From assembly GCA_910587715.1 (NCBI GenBank), contig CAJUMV010000010.1, positions 28,936 to 92,935 on the forward strand: 64,000 bases of DNA, given 5' to 3'. The position numbers were made by a program, and so were the translations under genes. The notes beneath the pieces were generated by a model that saw only the letters and a program-made list of their open reading frames with translations, was not told where the DNA came from and searched no databases. Below are positions 25,224 to 35,138 of this stretch, one piece after another (the first letter of the stretch is position 1; each line of letters begins with the position of its first letter). Source of the stretch: an uncultured Lachnospiraceae bacterium (GTDB lineage Bacteria; Bacillota; Clostridia; Lachnospirales; Lachnospiraceae).

Positions 25224-28200
25224 TCTCGCTTCCTCCTGCCTGCGTACTGCTATATTCGTACTGATAAGGCTTCACTTCCACCGTAAAGCTGCACACCACC
25301 TTCTTCGACAATGTGGATACCGCCTGCACCCTGACCGTGCCGCATCTGCTAAGCGTCAGATTCGCCGCATAGCTGTCGGAGGACGCTTTCACCGCAGCCG
25401 CACCCTTCGGATCAGAGGTCACGCTCCACTTGATGCGATCCGCTCCCAGAACTCTGTCATAGTCTCCTATATCCGCAAACATAACATATGTTTTCCCATT
25501 CTTCAGCTCCACCACGGTATCATGCGTGATTTCCTGTCCTGCCGCATCAGTGTCCGCCCACAGCTCCTCCATACTCACAAGAGAAATCTTCATGCTATTC
25601 TCCGCTGCGAGCACCGGCTTTAAGGTCGTAAACTTCTTCTTTCCGGAAGCCTTCTGCACAGGCGTGTTTGACAAAACACCCTGCTGCTCCTGCGCCGTCG
25701 GCAGATAATTCGCCGTCACCACAGCTTCATAACCCGTAGCAGCCGCCAGTCCGTTTATCGTGCAACGGTAGGCAGACAACTGCCCCTTCTTGTCTAAAAC
25801 CGGCTCATACGCAAATGTCTGCGACGTTTCCTCTGCGGGATTCTGCTGCGAAGGTCCACTGCCGCTTTCCACCGCCTGCGCCTTGTAGGTTTTTTCCTCA
25901 CCGGTACTCTGATTGGTCAGCGTCAGTGTATAGTAATACTGCGCGCCTTCCATCTCCCTCACCACAGCGTTCGGCTTGAAGATAATCTCCACAGAGGTAT
26001 CCAACGCCGTCGCCTTGTTGATCGCGGGAGCAGGCATATCATTGACCTTGATAACCGCATTCTTCGTATCAAGAAGCTGTCTTCCTTCTCCGGCTTTGTC
26101 ATACAGCTTCACCGGTATGGTAAGGCTCGCCCCCTTCTTTCGTTCCCCGCTCTTTTCGTCCACGGGATACGCAAAAGGTGTAATCACCGCCTTCTCCTTC
26201 TCTCCCGCCGGGTATACCACCGTAAAGCAGTCCTTGCCGTTCTGTTCCAGTTCGTCCACCATCGCCGCCAAATCCACTTTTTCCAGGGCAAACGCATCCG
26301 CGGAGCCTTTCACATCACAGCCGACGAGCTCCTGCAAGGAAACGGACTGTCCCAGCATCAGCGCAGTCGTCTTGTTCTTAATCGTCCGGAGCGATTTCAC
26401 TACCCTAATTTTAATTCTGTTGGATTCTCTTACCGCACCGCTTGTATCCTTACCCGTCACATAAATCTCCGCAATTCCCGCCTGACCGCCAAGGCTCAAC
26501 ATACCTTTGTTATTAACCTTGACCACCTTCGCATTGGTGCTCTTATAGGAAGGACTCTTAAAGATATCCTTATCGTTCTGCCACGAATCCGCAGCGGACA
26601 ATTCATACCCTACTCTCGCGGGAATCCTGTCATTTGTCGGATCTGTGTAACTGTAACCGCTGTTTTCCTGATCGTTGAACGCAGCCTCCGCTCCGTTCGC
26701 ATCATAAGCCGTAAGCTGTATCTTTGTCAGCACCGGCAGCTTCGTCTTAAGCTTACCGCTCATCCACCCAGCATAACTGATTTCTCCCGCCGCATTCTCG
26801 GTCATATTCCGCAGATAGAATACATAGGAAGTATTCGGACACAGACCGCTTTCCCATATCAGTCTGCCCTCAGTTACCTGTGCCCTCGCCGACACGACTC
26901 TTCCTTCCGCACCCTGGCAGAGCGCGTCAGATAATTTGTTCTCAAGCGCCTGTCTCTGCTCGTCCGTCATACTCTCTGGCATCCCGTTATCCAGCCCGGC
27001 TTCTGCCAAAGCTTTCTCCACAGCCGCCTTCCATGCCTTTGCATTGCTGCCAAGACTGCTTGTGTACGGCACGGCATATCCTTCCGTCCATCGGCTGTTG
27101 CTGTTCTTCTTCCATGTTGCCGCCGCGCTCACATCCTTGAGCTCCGTGATCTTCACCCCGGCAGGCGCGGGCACCTGCTTCACGGTAATCTTTTTGCTGG
27201 CTGAAACAACTTTACCCTTTCTGTCAAGACCCGCCGCGCGCACCGTCAAAGTCGCCTTGCCCGGTCTGAGTGCCTTCATTTCACCCGTCACACGATTCAC
27301 GCTGAGTATATTGCTGTCGTCCGATGTAAAGCTGAGCTGTACCTCATCTTTCTCATAAGCTCTCGTCACCTTTACATCCGCGAACTGACTTTGTCCCACA
27401 TAGAGCGTAGCAGGAAGCCCGTTGAAAGCGACCTTCTTCGCCGCGTCTTTACCCGCTCCGTCGGTCTCCATATAGCAGTCCTGCGACGCCTGCAGGGTAA
27501 TGTTCTGTGTCTGCATATCCTTGCCTGCCCAGATGATAGTAAGGGACTTATCCTTCCCCTTCTCCATCTTACAGAAGCAATCCAGATACGTCTGATTCGG
27601 TCCCCACTTCATCACACAGCCATCGGACTGCGGACTATTACCGGAACCATCGCCGGATTCCTGCGAAAACGCCGCTGTCGTATTCCCAAGCGCCCTCGTC
27701 CCCAGCATCGCCTCGGGCGCGCTGATGCGCAGCGCCGCATAATTGCCAGCTGTCTCCGCAAGACCGGTGTTCTCCTTGTTGATTGCCGATGAATAAGCCA
27801 CGGCATCATATACCACCGTCACTTCTTTGTCGTCATTCCGATATCTTATGAACGGGCTGGAAAGTTCAATTCCGGTCTCCGCCACTGCGTCTGTCCTCTC
27901 CTGCGCTGTGCCGCTTGCCCGGACCGGCGCCTTGACCAGCTTCGAAAAATCCATCGTATAGGTCACCGCTTCATATCTGGACGCACTCTCATCCGCCGTG
28001 TCGTAGTCGATCACGATGGATACCCCTTCGTCGATTGGACACAGAACATCCAGATATCCGTCCTTTAACGTGGAATTTGCTTTCGTAAAGCCTTCGCACT
28101 CCCCTTTTCCCGCAAAAAATTTGACCGTCCCGCTGTCTTGCAGCTTCTCTTTGTCAATGGTCATCCGAAATGCCAGCACATAATTCTGTGCATCTGAATT

Positions 28201-30936
28201 CGCTTCATAGACCGGCTTCAAGGGATGTGCCTTGTCAAAAGGCGTCACCTGAATAACGGTGCCTTTAACCGCATATTTTGCCTTCGTCCTGTCTGCGATA
28301 CCCGTATACGCACCCTCGGACACTGCATTGATCTCCTCATCCGTCAATGCCCTGAACGCTGTTTTTCCAAGCGTAGAAGATGCCCCCGGTTGATAGTCTG
28401 TCACTGATATCTGATCCATATAGGCTATTTTAAAAGCTGTGGACAGATAAGGAGACTGCAACGGCGCATGTGAAAAAGTACTCGAACCTTTTAAAAAGCC
28501 TCTCCTCGGGTCTTTCACTGTACAGTCCAGATAGTAAAACTTCCCTTGAATTTTGACCAGATTATAAGCGTGGGCACCCGGATCCAGCCCAACCAAAACC
28601 TTGCTTTCCAACCCGAGCTCTGCTGCAAGCCGCTGAAAGGAAAGGGCTGAACCGCCGCAGGTCGCCTTCCCAAGACACAGGCCGCCATATGCCCAATGAT
28701 ACACAGGATCACTGTTGTCATAGTGCATAGATGTGGAAACAAAGTCGTAAAGTGCCTTCGCCCTGGCATACTCACTTTTGCCTTTCAGCCCCGCAAATCT
28801 GCCGTTCAGAAGCTCCGCAACCTTTGCGTCCACCGCCGCCTCCTGTTCAAGCGTAGTCACATACTGGTCTGCATTCAGCTCCAGCTTAAAATAATCCTCT
28901 CCATATATTTTAACCGGATTGTCCAAATCAGCATGTATTCCACGCTGGCCAATCGCAAAGAATGCGTAATCCCCCTCCCAGGGCGCCATACCCGGCCGTC
29001 CTTTGTTTATATCAAAAAGCTCCGCTTCCAGCCATTCCGGAATGAAACCGCCGCGGGGATCACCCGACGGATTATCTTCCTTATCCTGCGCCCGCAGTTC
29101 ATTGTATGCCGCAATCGAAGGATCACAGGCTGATTTCTTAATATAAACGACCTTATGCTTGATGCGGTTCCGCACCGCATCGCGGAGAATCTGCAGACCC
29201 TTCTGCAAATCGTCCGTCACGATACCTTCCTTATCGTCATAAGACGGATAACTGACTCCCGGCTCCGCCGCTTCCACAGTAACGGGAATAGTCATCATAA
29301 ATCCCGGCTGCCCTGCCACATAGAGATAAAGCTGCTGTCCTTCCGTGATTTTCAGCCCTTTCAGTCTGGTGCAGGATGTGTCATAGAGATACCCCATCGG
29401 AAATCTGGCATACTCGTAAGGCGCCGTCTCTTCACTCACATAGCTCTCCGGAACCCCGAACGGATAAGGCAGTCCTAATCCCCACTCAAAAGACACATCT
29501 CCCGAAATATCCTGCAGCGCATCCTGCCAGAGAACGGTCGTACCATCCTTCTTCTCAAGCGCGAGAAACAGTTCCTCACTGGTTTCCCCCTCGTGAAGCG
29601 TAAGCGACGATATCTTCTGTTTCTTCTTGTCCACCAGCTTTGCCCCCACATAGAGACCACCGGTATGCTTGATTAAATCGGTATTATAAATCATGCCGTC
29701 ACAGGATACGATATTGCTCTCCAGCGTCTTTTCTGCGCCTTCTATCTCGTACACCGCTTCTATACGGTAGCGATACGCTGCTTTTTGGGGGATATCCTCT
29801 TTTGCTATCGAATCCGTATAAGCGGCCTTGTCTGCCGGCAAATCGTTTTCCGTTATCTTTACAAACGCTGCGTCCGGGGTATCGGCACGATAAACACGAT
29901 AGCCTTTCAGATTCTCGTCCAGCCGCATATCCCAGAAAAGCGTCATCGACCATTCCCAATCATTTACCATCTTCAAAACAGGCGTCGGCGGTTCCTCCAG
30001 CCACTTCGCCGTCAGCGTCATATCCTGCTTCAGGGGCTTTTCAAAGTCAAAAGGTTCGTCCCCCGCATACCAGCCGCCGAAATATTTTCCCGCCAGCGCA
30101 GGCGCAATATCGGGCGCAGGCACAGAATCCTCGCTCATGCTCACCTCCCGCACAGCCGTCTTCCTGTCCTCACTGATTGTATAGCTCGACGAGGACGCTG
30201 CCCGCGAAAACGCGCCGTCCCCCGCATCCAGCGTAAGCGTATAGCTCGTCTTTCCATAATCCGTGCCGTCCCATTCCACAAAGGCATAGCCGTTTTCCTT
30301 GGCATAGGCTTCCGCCTTAGAGCCTTTGGGCGCGTGGATGGTCTCCAGCCAGCTATATGCAAAAACTCCCTGCACCTTACTGAAATCCAGCGATTTTCCC
30401 GCCACAAACAAATCTTCGACATGGCACGAAACAAACGCGTCCTGCCCTACCTTCGTAACTTTCGGTCCAATGTAAAGGGTGCTGATACTGGCATTGGCAA
30501 AAGCCTGCCTGCCAATTGACGTCAGATTTTTGGGCAGAATCATCGTCCCGTACTGTGAAAAGTCAATCTCCCCCTGTTTCACATCATACAGCCAGAAGCT
30601 CTCAAAGGCGCCGTCTCCGATGGTCGTAATGTCATTGTCCAAACTGACCCCGATAAAGGATTGATCTTTCCAGGGCGGATTCGCTTCATACCAAAACGAA
30701 AAATCGTTCTCCTTCTTCTCCAGATAATTGTACATCGGTCCGCTGCCGGTCAGCTTCAGCGTATCGTCCTCCCGCCCCGCTGTGGCAAGTTTTTCAATTT
30801 TCCATGTGATATTGTCTCCGCATTTTCCGGAGGTGGGCGTCTCCTCCGACGCCTTCACAGGCATGGCAATCCCCAACAGCAGACATGCCGCCGCCAGGAT
30901 AAGCCGTCCTCTCCTCATTTTCCCTTTTGCCGTCAT
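25213..30936 (-). CDS. Large secreted multidomain protein with transglutaminase-like domain
   Basis: 1907 residues. Signal peptide (~1-29, ending PVKASEE). BspA-type leucine-rich segments (~95-215, e.g. ITTIGDGAFESF, LTSIGRQAFANA), an InlB-type repeat (~230-312, ending MTLTAKW), FnIII-like domain (~315-410), then a transglutaminase-like core (~715-815) with the likely triad Cys760 (ATCGGSA), His789 (GAHAYN) and Asp804 (YYLDCT). Several Ig-like regions follow, including a Big2-like repeat (SFTSDDSNILSVNRVTGEMK). The protein ends without LPXTG or a membrane helix. GGGAGAGAA precedes the ATG. It may be a protease/cross-linker of surface proteins; the reaction is unproven. Confidence 0.85.
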   Translation of the reverse strand: MTAKGKMRRGRLILAAACLLLGIAMPVKASEETPTSGKCGDNITWKIEKLATAGREDDTLKLTGSGPMYNYLEKKENDFSFWYEANPPWKDQSFIGVSLDNDITTIGDGAFESFWLYDVKQGEIDFSQYGTMILPKNLTSIGRQAFANASISTLYIGPKVTKVGQDAFVSCHVEDLFVAGKSLDFSKVQGVFAYSWLETIHAPKGSKAEAYAKENGYAFVEWDGTDYGKTSYTLTLDAGDGAFSRAASSSSYTISEDRKTAVREVSMSEDSVPAPDIAPALAGKYFGGWYAGDEPFDFEKPLKQDMTLTAKWLEEPPTPVLKMVNDWEWSMTLFWDMRLDENLKGYRVYRADTPDAAFVKITENDLPADKAAYTDSIAKEDIPQKAAYRYRIEAVYEIEGAEKTLESNIVSCDGMIYNTDLIKHTGGLYVGAKLVDKKKQKISSLTLHEGETSEELFLALEKKDGTTVLWQDALQDISGDVSFEWGLGLPYPFGVPESYVSEETAPYEYARFPMGYLYDTSCTRLKGLKITEGQQLYLYVAGQPGFMMTIPVTVEAAEPGVSYPSYDDKEGIVTDDLQKGLQILRDAVRNRIKHKVVYIKKSACDPSIAAYNELRAQDKEDNPSGDPRGGFIPEWLEAELFDINKGRPGMAPWEGDYAFFAIGQRGIHADLDNPVKIYGEDYFKLELNADQYVTTLEQEAAVDAKVAELLNGRFAGLKGKSEYARAKALYDFVSTSMHYDNSDPVYHWAYGGLCLGKATCGGSALSFQRLAAELGLESKVLVGLDPGAHAYNLVKIQGKFYYLDCTVKDPRRGFLKGSSTFSHAPLQSPYLSTAFKIAYMDQISVTDYQPGASSTLGKTAFRALTDEEINAVSEGAYTGIADRTKAKYAVKGTVIQVTPFDKAHPLKPVYEANSDAQNYVLAFRMTIDKEKLQDSGTVKFFAGKGECEGFTKANSTLKDGYLDVLCPIDEGVSIVIDYDTADESASRYEAVTYTMDFSKLVKAPVRASGTAQERTDAVAETGIELSSPFIRYRNDDKEVTVVYDAVAYSSAINKENTGLAETAGNYAALRISAPEAMLGTRALGNTTAAFSQESGDGSGNSPQSDGCVMKWGPNQTYLDCFCKMEKGKDKSLTIIWAGKDMQTQNITLQASQDCYMETDGAGKDAAKKVAFNGLPATLYVGQSQFADVKVTRAYEKDEVQLSFTSDDSNILSVNRVTGEMKALRPGKATLTVRAAGLDRKGKVVSASKKITVKQVPAPAGVKITELKDVSAAATWKKNSNSRWTEGYAVPYTSSLGSNAKAWKAAVEKALAEAGLDNGMPESMTDEQRQALENKLSDALCQGAEGRVVSARAQVTEGRLIWESGLCPNTSYVFYLRNMTENAAGEISYAGWMSGKLKTKLPVLTKIQLTAYDANGAEAAFNDQENSGYSYTDPTNDRIPARVGYELSAADSWQNDKDIFKSPSYKSTNAKVVKVNNKGMLSLGGQAGIAEIYVTGKDTSGAVRESNRIKIRVVKSLRTIKNKTTALMLGQSVSLQELVGCDVKGSADAFALEKVDLAAMVDELEQNGKDCFTVVYPAGEKEKAVITPFAYPVDEKSGERKKGASLTIPVKLYDKAGEGRQLLDTKNAVIKVNDMPAPAINKATALDTSVEIIFKPNAVVREMEGAQYYYTLTLTNQSTGEEKTYKAQAVESGSGPSQQNPAEETSQTFAYEPVLDKKGQLSAYRCTINGLAAATGYEAVVTANYLPTAQEQQGVLSNTPVQKASGKKKFTTLKPVLAAENSMKISLVSMEELWADTDAAGQEITHDTVVELKNGKTYVMFADIGDYDRVLGADRIKWSVTSDPKGAAAVKASSDSYAANLTLSRCGTVRVQAVSTLSKKVVCSFTVEVKPYQYEYSSTQAGGSENEN

Positions 30937-31045
30937 TTCTCTCCCTCACACTCTCGTCATTTCTTAATCCCAGGCACAACTATGAAATATTATATCACCC
31001 GCACCCCCCCCCCGCAATTTTTTTCTCAAATGAACCGATATTTTG

Positions 31046-31074
31046 TTGTCAATCCCCCTGCATTGGTTTAGTAT
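31046..31074 (+). promoter_or_regulatory. Promoter of purC
   Basis: TTGTCA at 31046-31051, 17 bases, TAGTAT at 31069-31074; purC begins 65 bases later. Confidence 0.75.
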
Positions 31075-31138
31075 AGTATTCAGACAAGAAAATTTCCGAA
31101 GCCCTATGCTGCGGACTTCACAAAAAGAAAGGAACGCC

Positions 31139-31999
31139 ATGAAACCCATCAAAGAAGGAAAAGTACGCGAAATTTATGACAACGGCGACAGTCTGATTAT
31201 GGTCGCCACCGACCGCATCAGTTGTTTTGACGTGATTTTAAAAAATCAGGTGACCAAAAAAGGCACGGTTCTGACCCAGATGTCAAAATTCTGGTTCGAT
31301 ATGACAAGCGATATCCTGCCCAACCACATGATTTCCGTAGATGTGAACGACATGCCCGAGTTTTTCAGGCAGGAGAAGTTCGACGGCAACAGTATGCTCT
31401 GCAAGAAACTGGAAATGCTCCCCATCGAGTGCATCGTCCGGGGCTATATCACCGGCAGCGGCTGGGCGAGCTACCAGAAAAACGGAACGGTCTGCGGCAT
31501 TACGCTGCCGGAAGGTCTGAAAGAATCGGACAAGCTGCCCGATCCCATCTACACCCCCTCCACCAAGGCAGAAATTGGCGACCACGACGAAAATATCTCC
31601 TATGAACAGAGCGTCGATTATCTGGAGAAGCGTTTCCCCGGCAAAGGCAAAGAATACGCCGGGAAACTCCGTGACTATACGATCGCTCTCTATAAAAAAT
31701 GCGCCGAATACGCGCTGACCCGGGGCATCATCATCGCGGACACGAAGTTTGAGTTTGGACTGGACGAGGACGGCAATATTGTGCTCGGCGACGAAATGCT
31801 GACACCCGACAGCTCCCGTTTCTGGCCCGCGGAAGGCTACGAGCCGGGACATAGTCAGCCCTCCTTCGACAAGCAGTTTGCCAGAGACTGGCTGAAAGCA
31901 AACGAGGGACACGACTGGACGCTGCCTGAGGAGATTGTGCAGAAGACGATTGATAAGTATCTGCAGGGGTATGAGCTGTTGACCGGAAACAAACTGTAA
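31139..31999 (+). CDS. purC: Phosphoribosylaminoimidazole-succinocarboxamide synthase
   Basis: ATP-dependent SAICAR synthesis in purine biosynthesis. 286 residues. KEGKVREIYD is the nucleotide loop, DRISCFDV the conserved N-lobe motif, VRGYITGSGWASYQ the SAICAR signature, and IIIADTKFEFGLDEDG followed by DEMLTPDSSRFW the second signature. AAAGAAAGGAACGCC precedes the ATG. It stands alone, outside a pur operon, with its own promoter and terminator. Confidence 0.96.
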   Translation: MKPIKEGKVREIYDNGDSLIMVATDRISCFDVILKNQVTKKGTVLTQMSKFWFDMTSDILPNHMISVDVNDMPEFFRQEKFDGNSMLCKKLEMLPIECIVRGYITGSGWASYQKNGTVCGITLPEGLKESDKLPDPIYTPSTKAEIGDHDENISYEQSVDYLEKRFPGKGKEYAGKLRDYTIALYKKCAEYALTRGIIIADTKFEFGLDEDGNIVLGDEMLTPDSSRFWPAEGYEPGHSQPSFDKQFARDWLKANEGHDWTLPEEIVQKTIDKYLQGYELLTGNKL

Positions 32000-32054
32000 C
32001 AAATCAAGTGCTAACGCACTTGATTGAGAGAATGCTTCGCATTCTCCGCAGAAC

Positions 32055-32085
32055 GGCAGCCGATTTCATAACGGCTGCCATTTTT
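32055..32085 (+). terminator. Terminator after purC
   Basis: GGCAGCC pairs with GGCTGCC followed by ATTTTT. Two further small hairpins, CAAGTGCTAACGCACTTG and GAGAATGCTTCGCATTCTC, lie just upstream (32006-32049). Confidence 0.8.
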
Positions 32086-33601
32086 ACCTCCCCCGCAGCC
32101 GCTCCGCAACATACGAAACCCTGTACCGAACCGGCACCCGCTCCCTCCACGCGACCTCCGGGTAATGCCGCCGCAGTACATAACTGTTCGGCAGCCAGTG
32201 GGAAATCTTTCTTCGCAGGGACAGAAACGCCTTTTCCATTTTCATCCCTATTTTGACCAATTTGGTCACTTTAAGACCATCCCTGTGAAAGAGCTGCCTT
32301 TTCAGCGCCTCCGGCAGCGCTGTCTCCTCCGGCGGCAGTATTTCCAGCTCGGAAATGCCCCACGCCGCGCCCTCCCACGACTCCAAACACAGCGTTATCT
32401 CCCGCACACCTTCCCGTGGCGCGAAAACACATAGATTTCTTTTTCCGTTCGCTTTCATTTCCATGCAGACAGGTGCTGCGCCCGTATCAAAAGAAATAGC
32501 GACACGCAGTCTGTCCGTCTCCGCGCCGCCCGGCGCATAAGCGGCAATCCGCCCCACCGTCTCCGGCTTATCAAACCGAATACGCACCTGTTTCTCTGTG
32601 TCCCCTTCTTCCGGCTTCCAGCCGCACTCCTTAAGGACGAGCTCCTTCTTTGTCACATCCCCGCAGTCAAATAGCTTAAAATCCCGCAAATATTCCGGAT
32701 TCCCCGAGGAAGCGGAAAGCGCCGCCCCGTACAGAAAACTGTCCGTGTCCCTCCGAAAGAACACCTCGTCAATATTGATGATCTCATCCGCCTTCTGCCA
32801 CGCCTCCTGTGTCCGATAGCGCCGCAGCGCCCGGAAGAAAGGATTCCACGAAAGATAAGGCGTGGCGCATTCCCCCGGCATGGCAAAACGCAGCTCCTCC
32901 GCCGCCGTGTAGGGCGTCCGGAAAAGCTCCGCAAGCACGGTTTCCCGCCGCGGCAGTTCAAAAAAGTCCGCCCTGCCCTTCCACACGCCGTCATAGGCAA
33001 AACGCTTTAACACCAGCGGACGGTAAGAGGAATCCTCCCTGAAAAGTTCCCCCAGACATTCCTCCGTGAGCAAAGACACCGCTCTGTGGTCCGCATGTTT
33101 GTCAAAATCTACCACAAGCAGAATATCCGCCCGCACCTCTGCAATCACATCCTTTAAGTCCTGTTTAAAATCCGCCCTTCGGTATGCGCTGTGTCTGCCC
33201 GATTTTGCATAGCGATAGTCCTCGTATCCCTCCGGCGCATAGGTCTGCGTTTTTCCCGCCGCCGATATCAAAGGTTCTTCCCCCTTTTGATGATAGAGAT
33301 GCCCGCCGCTTTTCCAGCCGTCCCCATAGCCGAGGAAAAAGATATGATTTTCCGCCACTTTATAAAATTTTGACAATACACGCCGGGATTCCCGCAGACG
33401 TACCTTTGCCTCATGGGGAAAAAAATCACCGTTACTTGTGTAAACCACATACACTTCATAAGCTTCCCGCTGCGCAAGCGTCCTGAAAAATCCGCCGCCC
33501 ACAAACAATTCATCATCCTGATGCGGCACAATCAGCAAAGCCTTCCGCAAAAAATCCGCGTTTTGTCTGTTTCCTGCGCTGTCCGCTTTATCCCTTTCCA
33601 T
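32084..33601 (-). CDS. PIG-L family deacetylase
   Basis: Zinc-dependent N-acetylglucosaminyl-type deacetylase fold. 505 residues. ALLIVPHQDDELFVGGG holds the metal-binding H-x-DD, and DFDKHADHRAVS the second His site; the LmbE fold ends near residue 230. The C-terminal part (~330-450) looks like a carbohydrate-binding or discoidin-like region (RIAAYAPGGAETDRLRVAIS), then a basic tail. Start uncertain: a promoter-like ATGACA/TATCAT pair overlaps the ATG at 33640, so the next ATG at 33601 is preferred. Substrate unknown; glycan or glycolipid is inferred from the family. Confidence 0.83.
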   Translation of the reverse strand: MERDKADSAGNRQNADFLRKALLIVPHQDDELFVGGGFFRTLAQREAYEVYVVYTSNGDFFPHEAKVRLRESRRVLSKFYKVAENHIFFLGYGDGWKSGGHLYHQKGEEPLISAAGKTQTYAPEGYEDYRYAKSGRHSAYRRADFKQDLKDVIAEVRADILLVVDFDKHADHRAVSLLTEECLGELFREDSSYRPLVLKRFAYDGVWKGRADFFELPRRETVLAELFRTPYTAAEELRFAMPGECATPYLSWNPFFRALRRYRTQEAWQKADEIINIDEVFFRRDTDSFLYGAALSASSGNPEYLRDFKLFDCGDVTKKELVLKECGWKPEEGDTEKQVRIRFDKPETVGRIAAYAPGGAETDRLRVAISFDTGAAPVCMEMKANGKRNLCVFAPREGVREITLCLESWEGAAWGISELEILPPEETALPEALKRQLFHRDGLKVTKLVKIGMKMEKAFLSLRRKISHWLPNSYVLRRHYPEVAWRERVPVRYRVSYVAERLRGR

Positions 33602-33711
33602 AGCAGCATCAGCGCCTTTTTTTATTACCGTATGATACATGATAAAAATAGTATGTGAATTGTCATGCGCATCTATTTAAAAACTGCCGGCTCAATTTTT
33701 TCCAATTGTCA

Positions 33712-33750
33712 TTGACAAAAAGATATCATTTTGATATCATACAAATATCA
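33712..33750 (+). promoter_or_regulatory. Promoter with three 11-bp direct repeats
   Basis: TTGACA (33712-33717), 17 bases, TATCAT (33735-33740). ATATCA occurs at 33723-33728, 33734-33739 and 33745-33750, exactly 11 bp apart, with the middle copy covering the -10. The pattern suits a ribbon-helix-helix repressor, which the second gene of this operon encodes. Confidence 0.7.
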
Positions 33751-33809
33751 ATTAATAACATACCATGTAAAAACGGCTTTTCGGTCGTTTGCAAAGAAAG
33801 GACATTATT

Positions 33810-34856
33810 ATGGAAGAAAAAGTATTAAACAAAAGCAAAAACGGCATGGCAATGCTGCTCCTGTCACTGTTTCTCTATCTGGCAGCCATCGCGGCAATGA
33901 TTGTCGGCGGCATCACGGGACTGAATGAAAACGGTCCGCAGAGCCCTGCGGGAATCGCCCTCTTTATAATCGGTCTGATTTATTTGCTCACCGGCTGGCT
34001 TTTATTCTGCGGTCTCACAATTCTGCGCCCGCAGGAGGCGGTGGTTCTGACTTTGTTCGGTAATTACATCGGCACCTTGAAAGAGGAGGGCTTTTACTGG
34101 GTAAATCCGTTCTGCAGCGCGTTAAATCCCGCGGCGGAAACGAAACTCAAACAGAGCGGCGACGTAGACGGCGGCAATGCCCGCAACCTCCTCACGCTCT
34201 CCGCAGGCGGACAGAACATTCAGGCAGGCAGCACGGGCGGCACGAAGAAAATTTCCTTAAAGATCATGACACTGAACAACAGCCGCCAGAAAATCAACGA
34301 CTGTCTGGGCAATCCCATCGAGATCGGCATTGCTGTGATGTGGCGGGTGACGGACACCGCAAAGGCGGTATTCAACGTGGATAACTACAAGGAATACCTG
34401 TCCCTCCAGTGCGACAGTGCGCTTAGGAATATCGTGCGGATTTACCCTTACGATGTGGCGGAAAATGTGGACACCACTGGAGACGGGCAGGCGGACGAAG
34501 GGTCGCTTCGCGGTTCCAGCGAGGTGGTCGCCCAGAGAATCCGTGAAGAAATTCAGAACAAGGTGGATCAGGCGGGACTGGAAATCATCGAGGCGCGTAT
34601 CACTTACCTCGCCTACGCGCCCGAAATCGCCGCGGCAATGCTGCAGAGACAGCAGGCATCAGCCGTGATCGACGCCCGCAAGATGATCGTGGACGGCGCG
34701 GTCGGTATGGTGGAGATGGCTCTGAGCCGCCTTTCCGAGAAGGAAATCGTGGAACTGGATGAGGAGCGGAAAGCCGCCATGGTATCTAATCTTCTGGTGG
34801 TGCTTTGCAGCAATCGGGACGCCCAGCCCGTTGTCAACTCCGGCAGCCTCTACTAG
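33810..34856 (+). CDS. SPFH/band 7 domain membrane protein
   Basis: 348 residues. Two membrane helices at the N-terminus (~residues 12-35 and 48-70: LLLSLFLYLAAIAAMIVGG, ALFIIGLIYLLTGWLLF). The SPFH domain (~75-300) has LRPQEAVVLTLFGNYIGTL, EEGFYWVNPF and VMWRVTDTAKAVFNV, then IREEIQNKVDQAGLEIIEAR. Flotillin/stomatin-type scaffolds organise membrane domains; the exact role is unknown. AAAGGACATTATT precedes the ATG at 33810. The stop abuts the start of the RHH gene directly. Confidence 0.87.
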   Translation: MEEKVLNKSKNGMAMLLLSLFLYLAAIAAMIVGGITGLNENGPQSPAGIALFIIGLIYLLTGWLLFCGLTILRPQEAVVLTLFGNYIGTLKEEGFYWVNPFCSALNPAAETKLKQSGDVDGGNARNLLTLSAGGQNIQAGSTGGTKKISLKIMTLNNSRQKINDCLGNPIEIGIAVMWRVTDTAKAVFNVDNYKEYLSLQCDSALRNIVRIYPYDVAENVDTTGDGQADEGSLRGSSEVVAQRIREEIQNKVDQAGLEIIEARITYLAYAPEIAAAMLQRQQASAVIDARKMIVDGAVGMVEMALSRLSEKEIVELDEERKAAMVSNLLVVLCSNRDAQPVVNSGSLY

Positions 34857-35057
34857 ATGGGTGACAACGGCAAGAAACAGGTGCCGCTGCGTCTGTCCGC
34901 CAAGCTCTATAACGCCATCGCTGCCTGGGCGGAAGATGACTTTCGATCAGTGAATGGACAGATAGAGTATCTGCTGACAGAGTGCGTGCGCCAGAGAAAG
35001 AAAAACGGGACGCCGGTTCCCCACGAACTCGACGTTCCGCCTGAGTTGGATATCTGA
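34857..35057 (+). CDS. Ribbon-helix-helix (Arc/MetJ-type) DNA-binding protein
   Basis: 66 residues. KKQVPLRLSAKLYNAIAAWA is the beta-strand plus first helix of the RHH fold, and FRSVNGQIEYLLTECVRQR the second helix. The rest is a short charged tail. It starts at the base after the SPFH stop and is therefore translationally coupled. It is the obvious candidate to bind the 11-bp repeats in its own promoter; this is inference. Confidence 0.8.
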   Translation: MGDNGKKQVPLRLSAKLYNAIAAWAEDDFRSVNGQIEYLLTECVRQRKKNGTPVPHELDVPPELDI

Positions 35058-35074
35058 ATCAACCGAACCATGAA

Positions 35075-35118
35075 AAGCCGGTAACTCACATCCGAGCCAC
35101 CGGCTTCTCTTTTTCTTC
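35075..35118. terminator. Bidirectional terminator
   Basis: AAGCCGGT pairs with ACCGGCTT, followed by CTCTTTTTC. It lies between the convergent RHH gene and the surface-protein gene. Confidence 0.8.
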
Positions 35119-35138
35119 TACTTTCTTACATTTTTCCC

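Noticed and set aside
34857..34953. Second overlapping frame at 34759-34953
   Set aside because: The RHH frame has the SPFH junction and a full domain; the other has neither.
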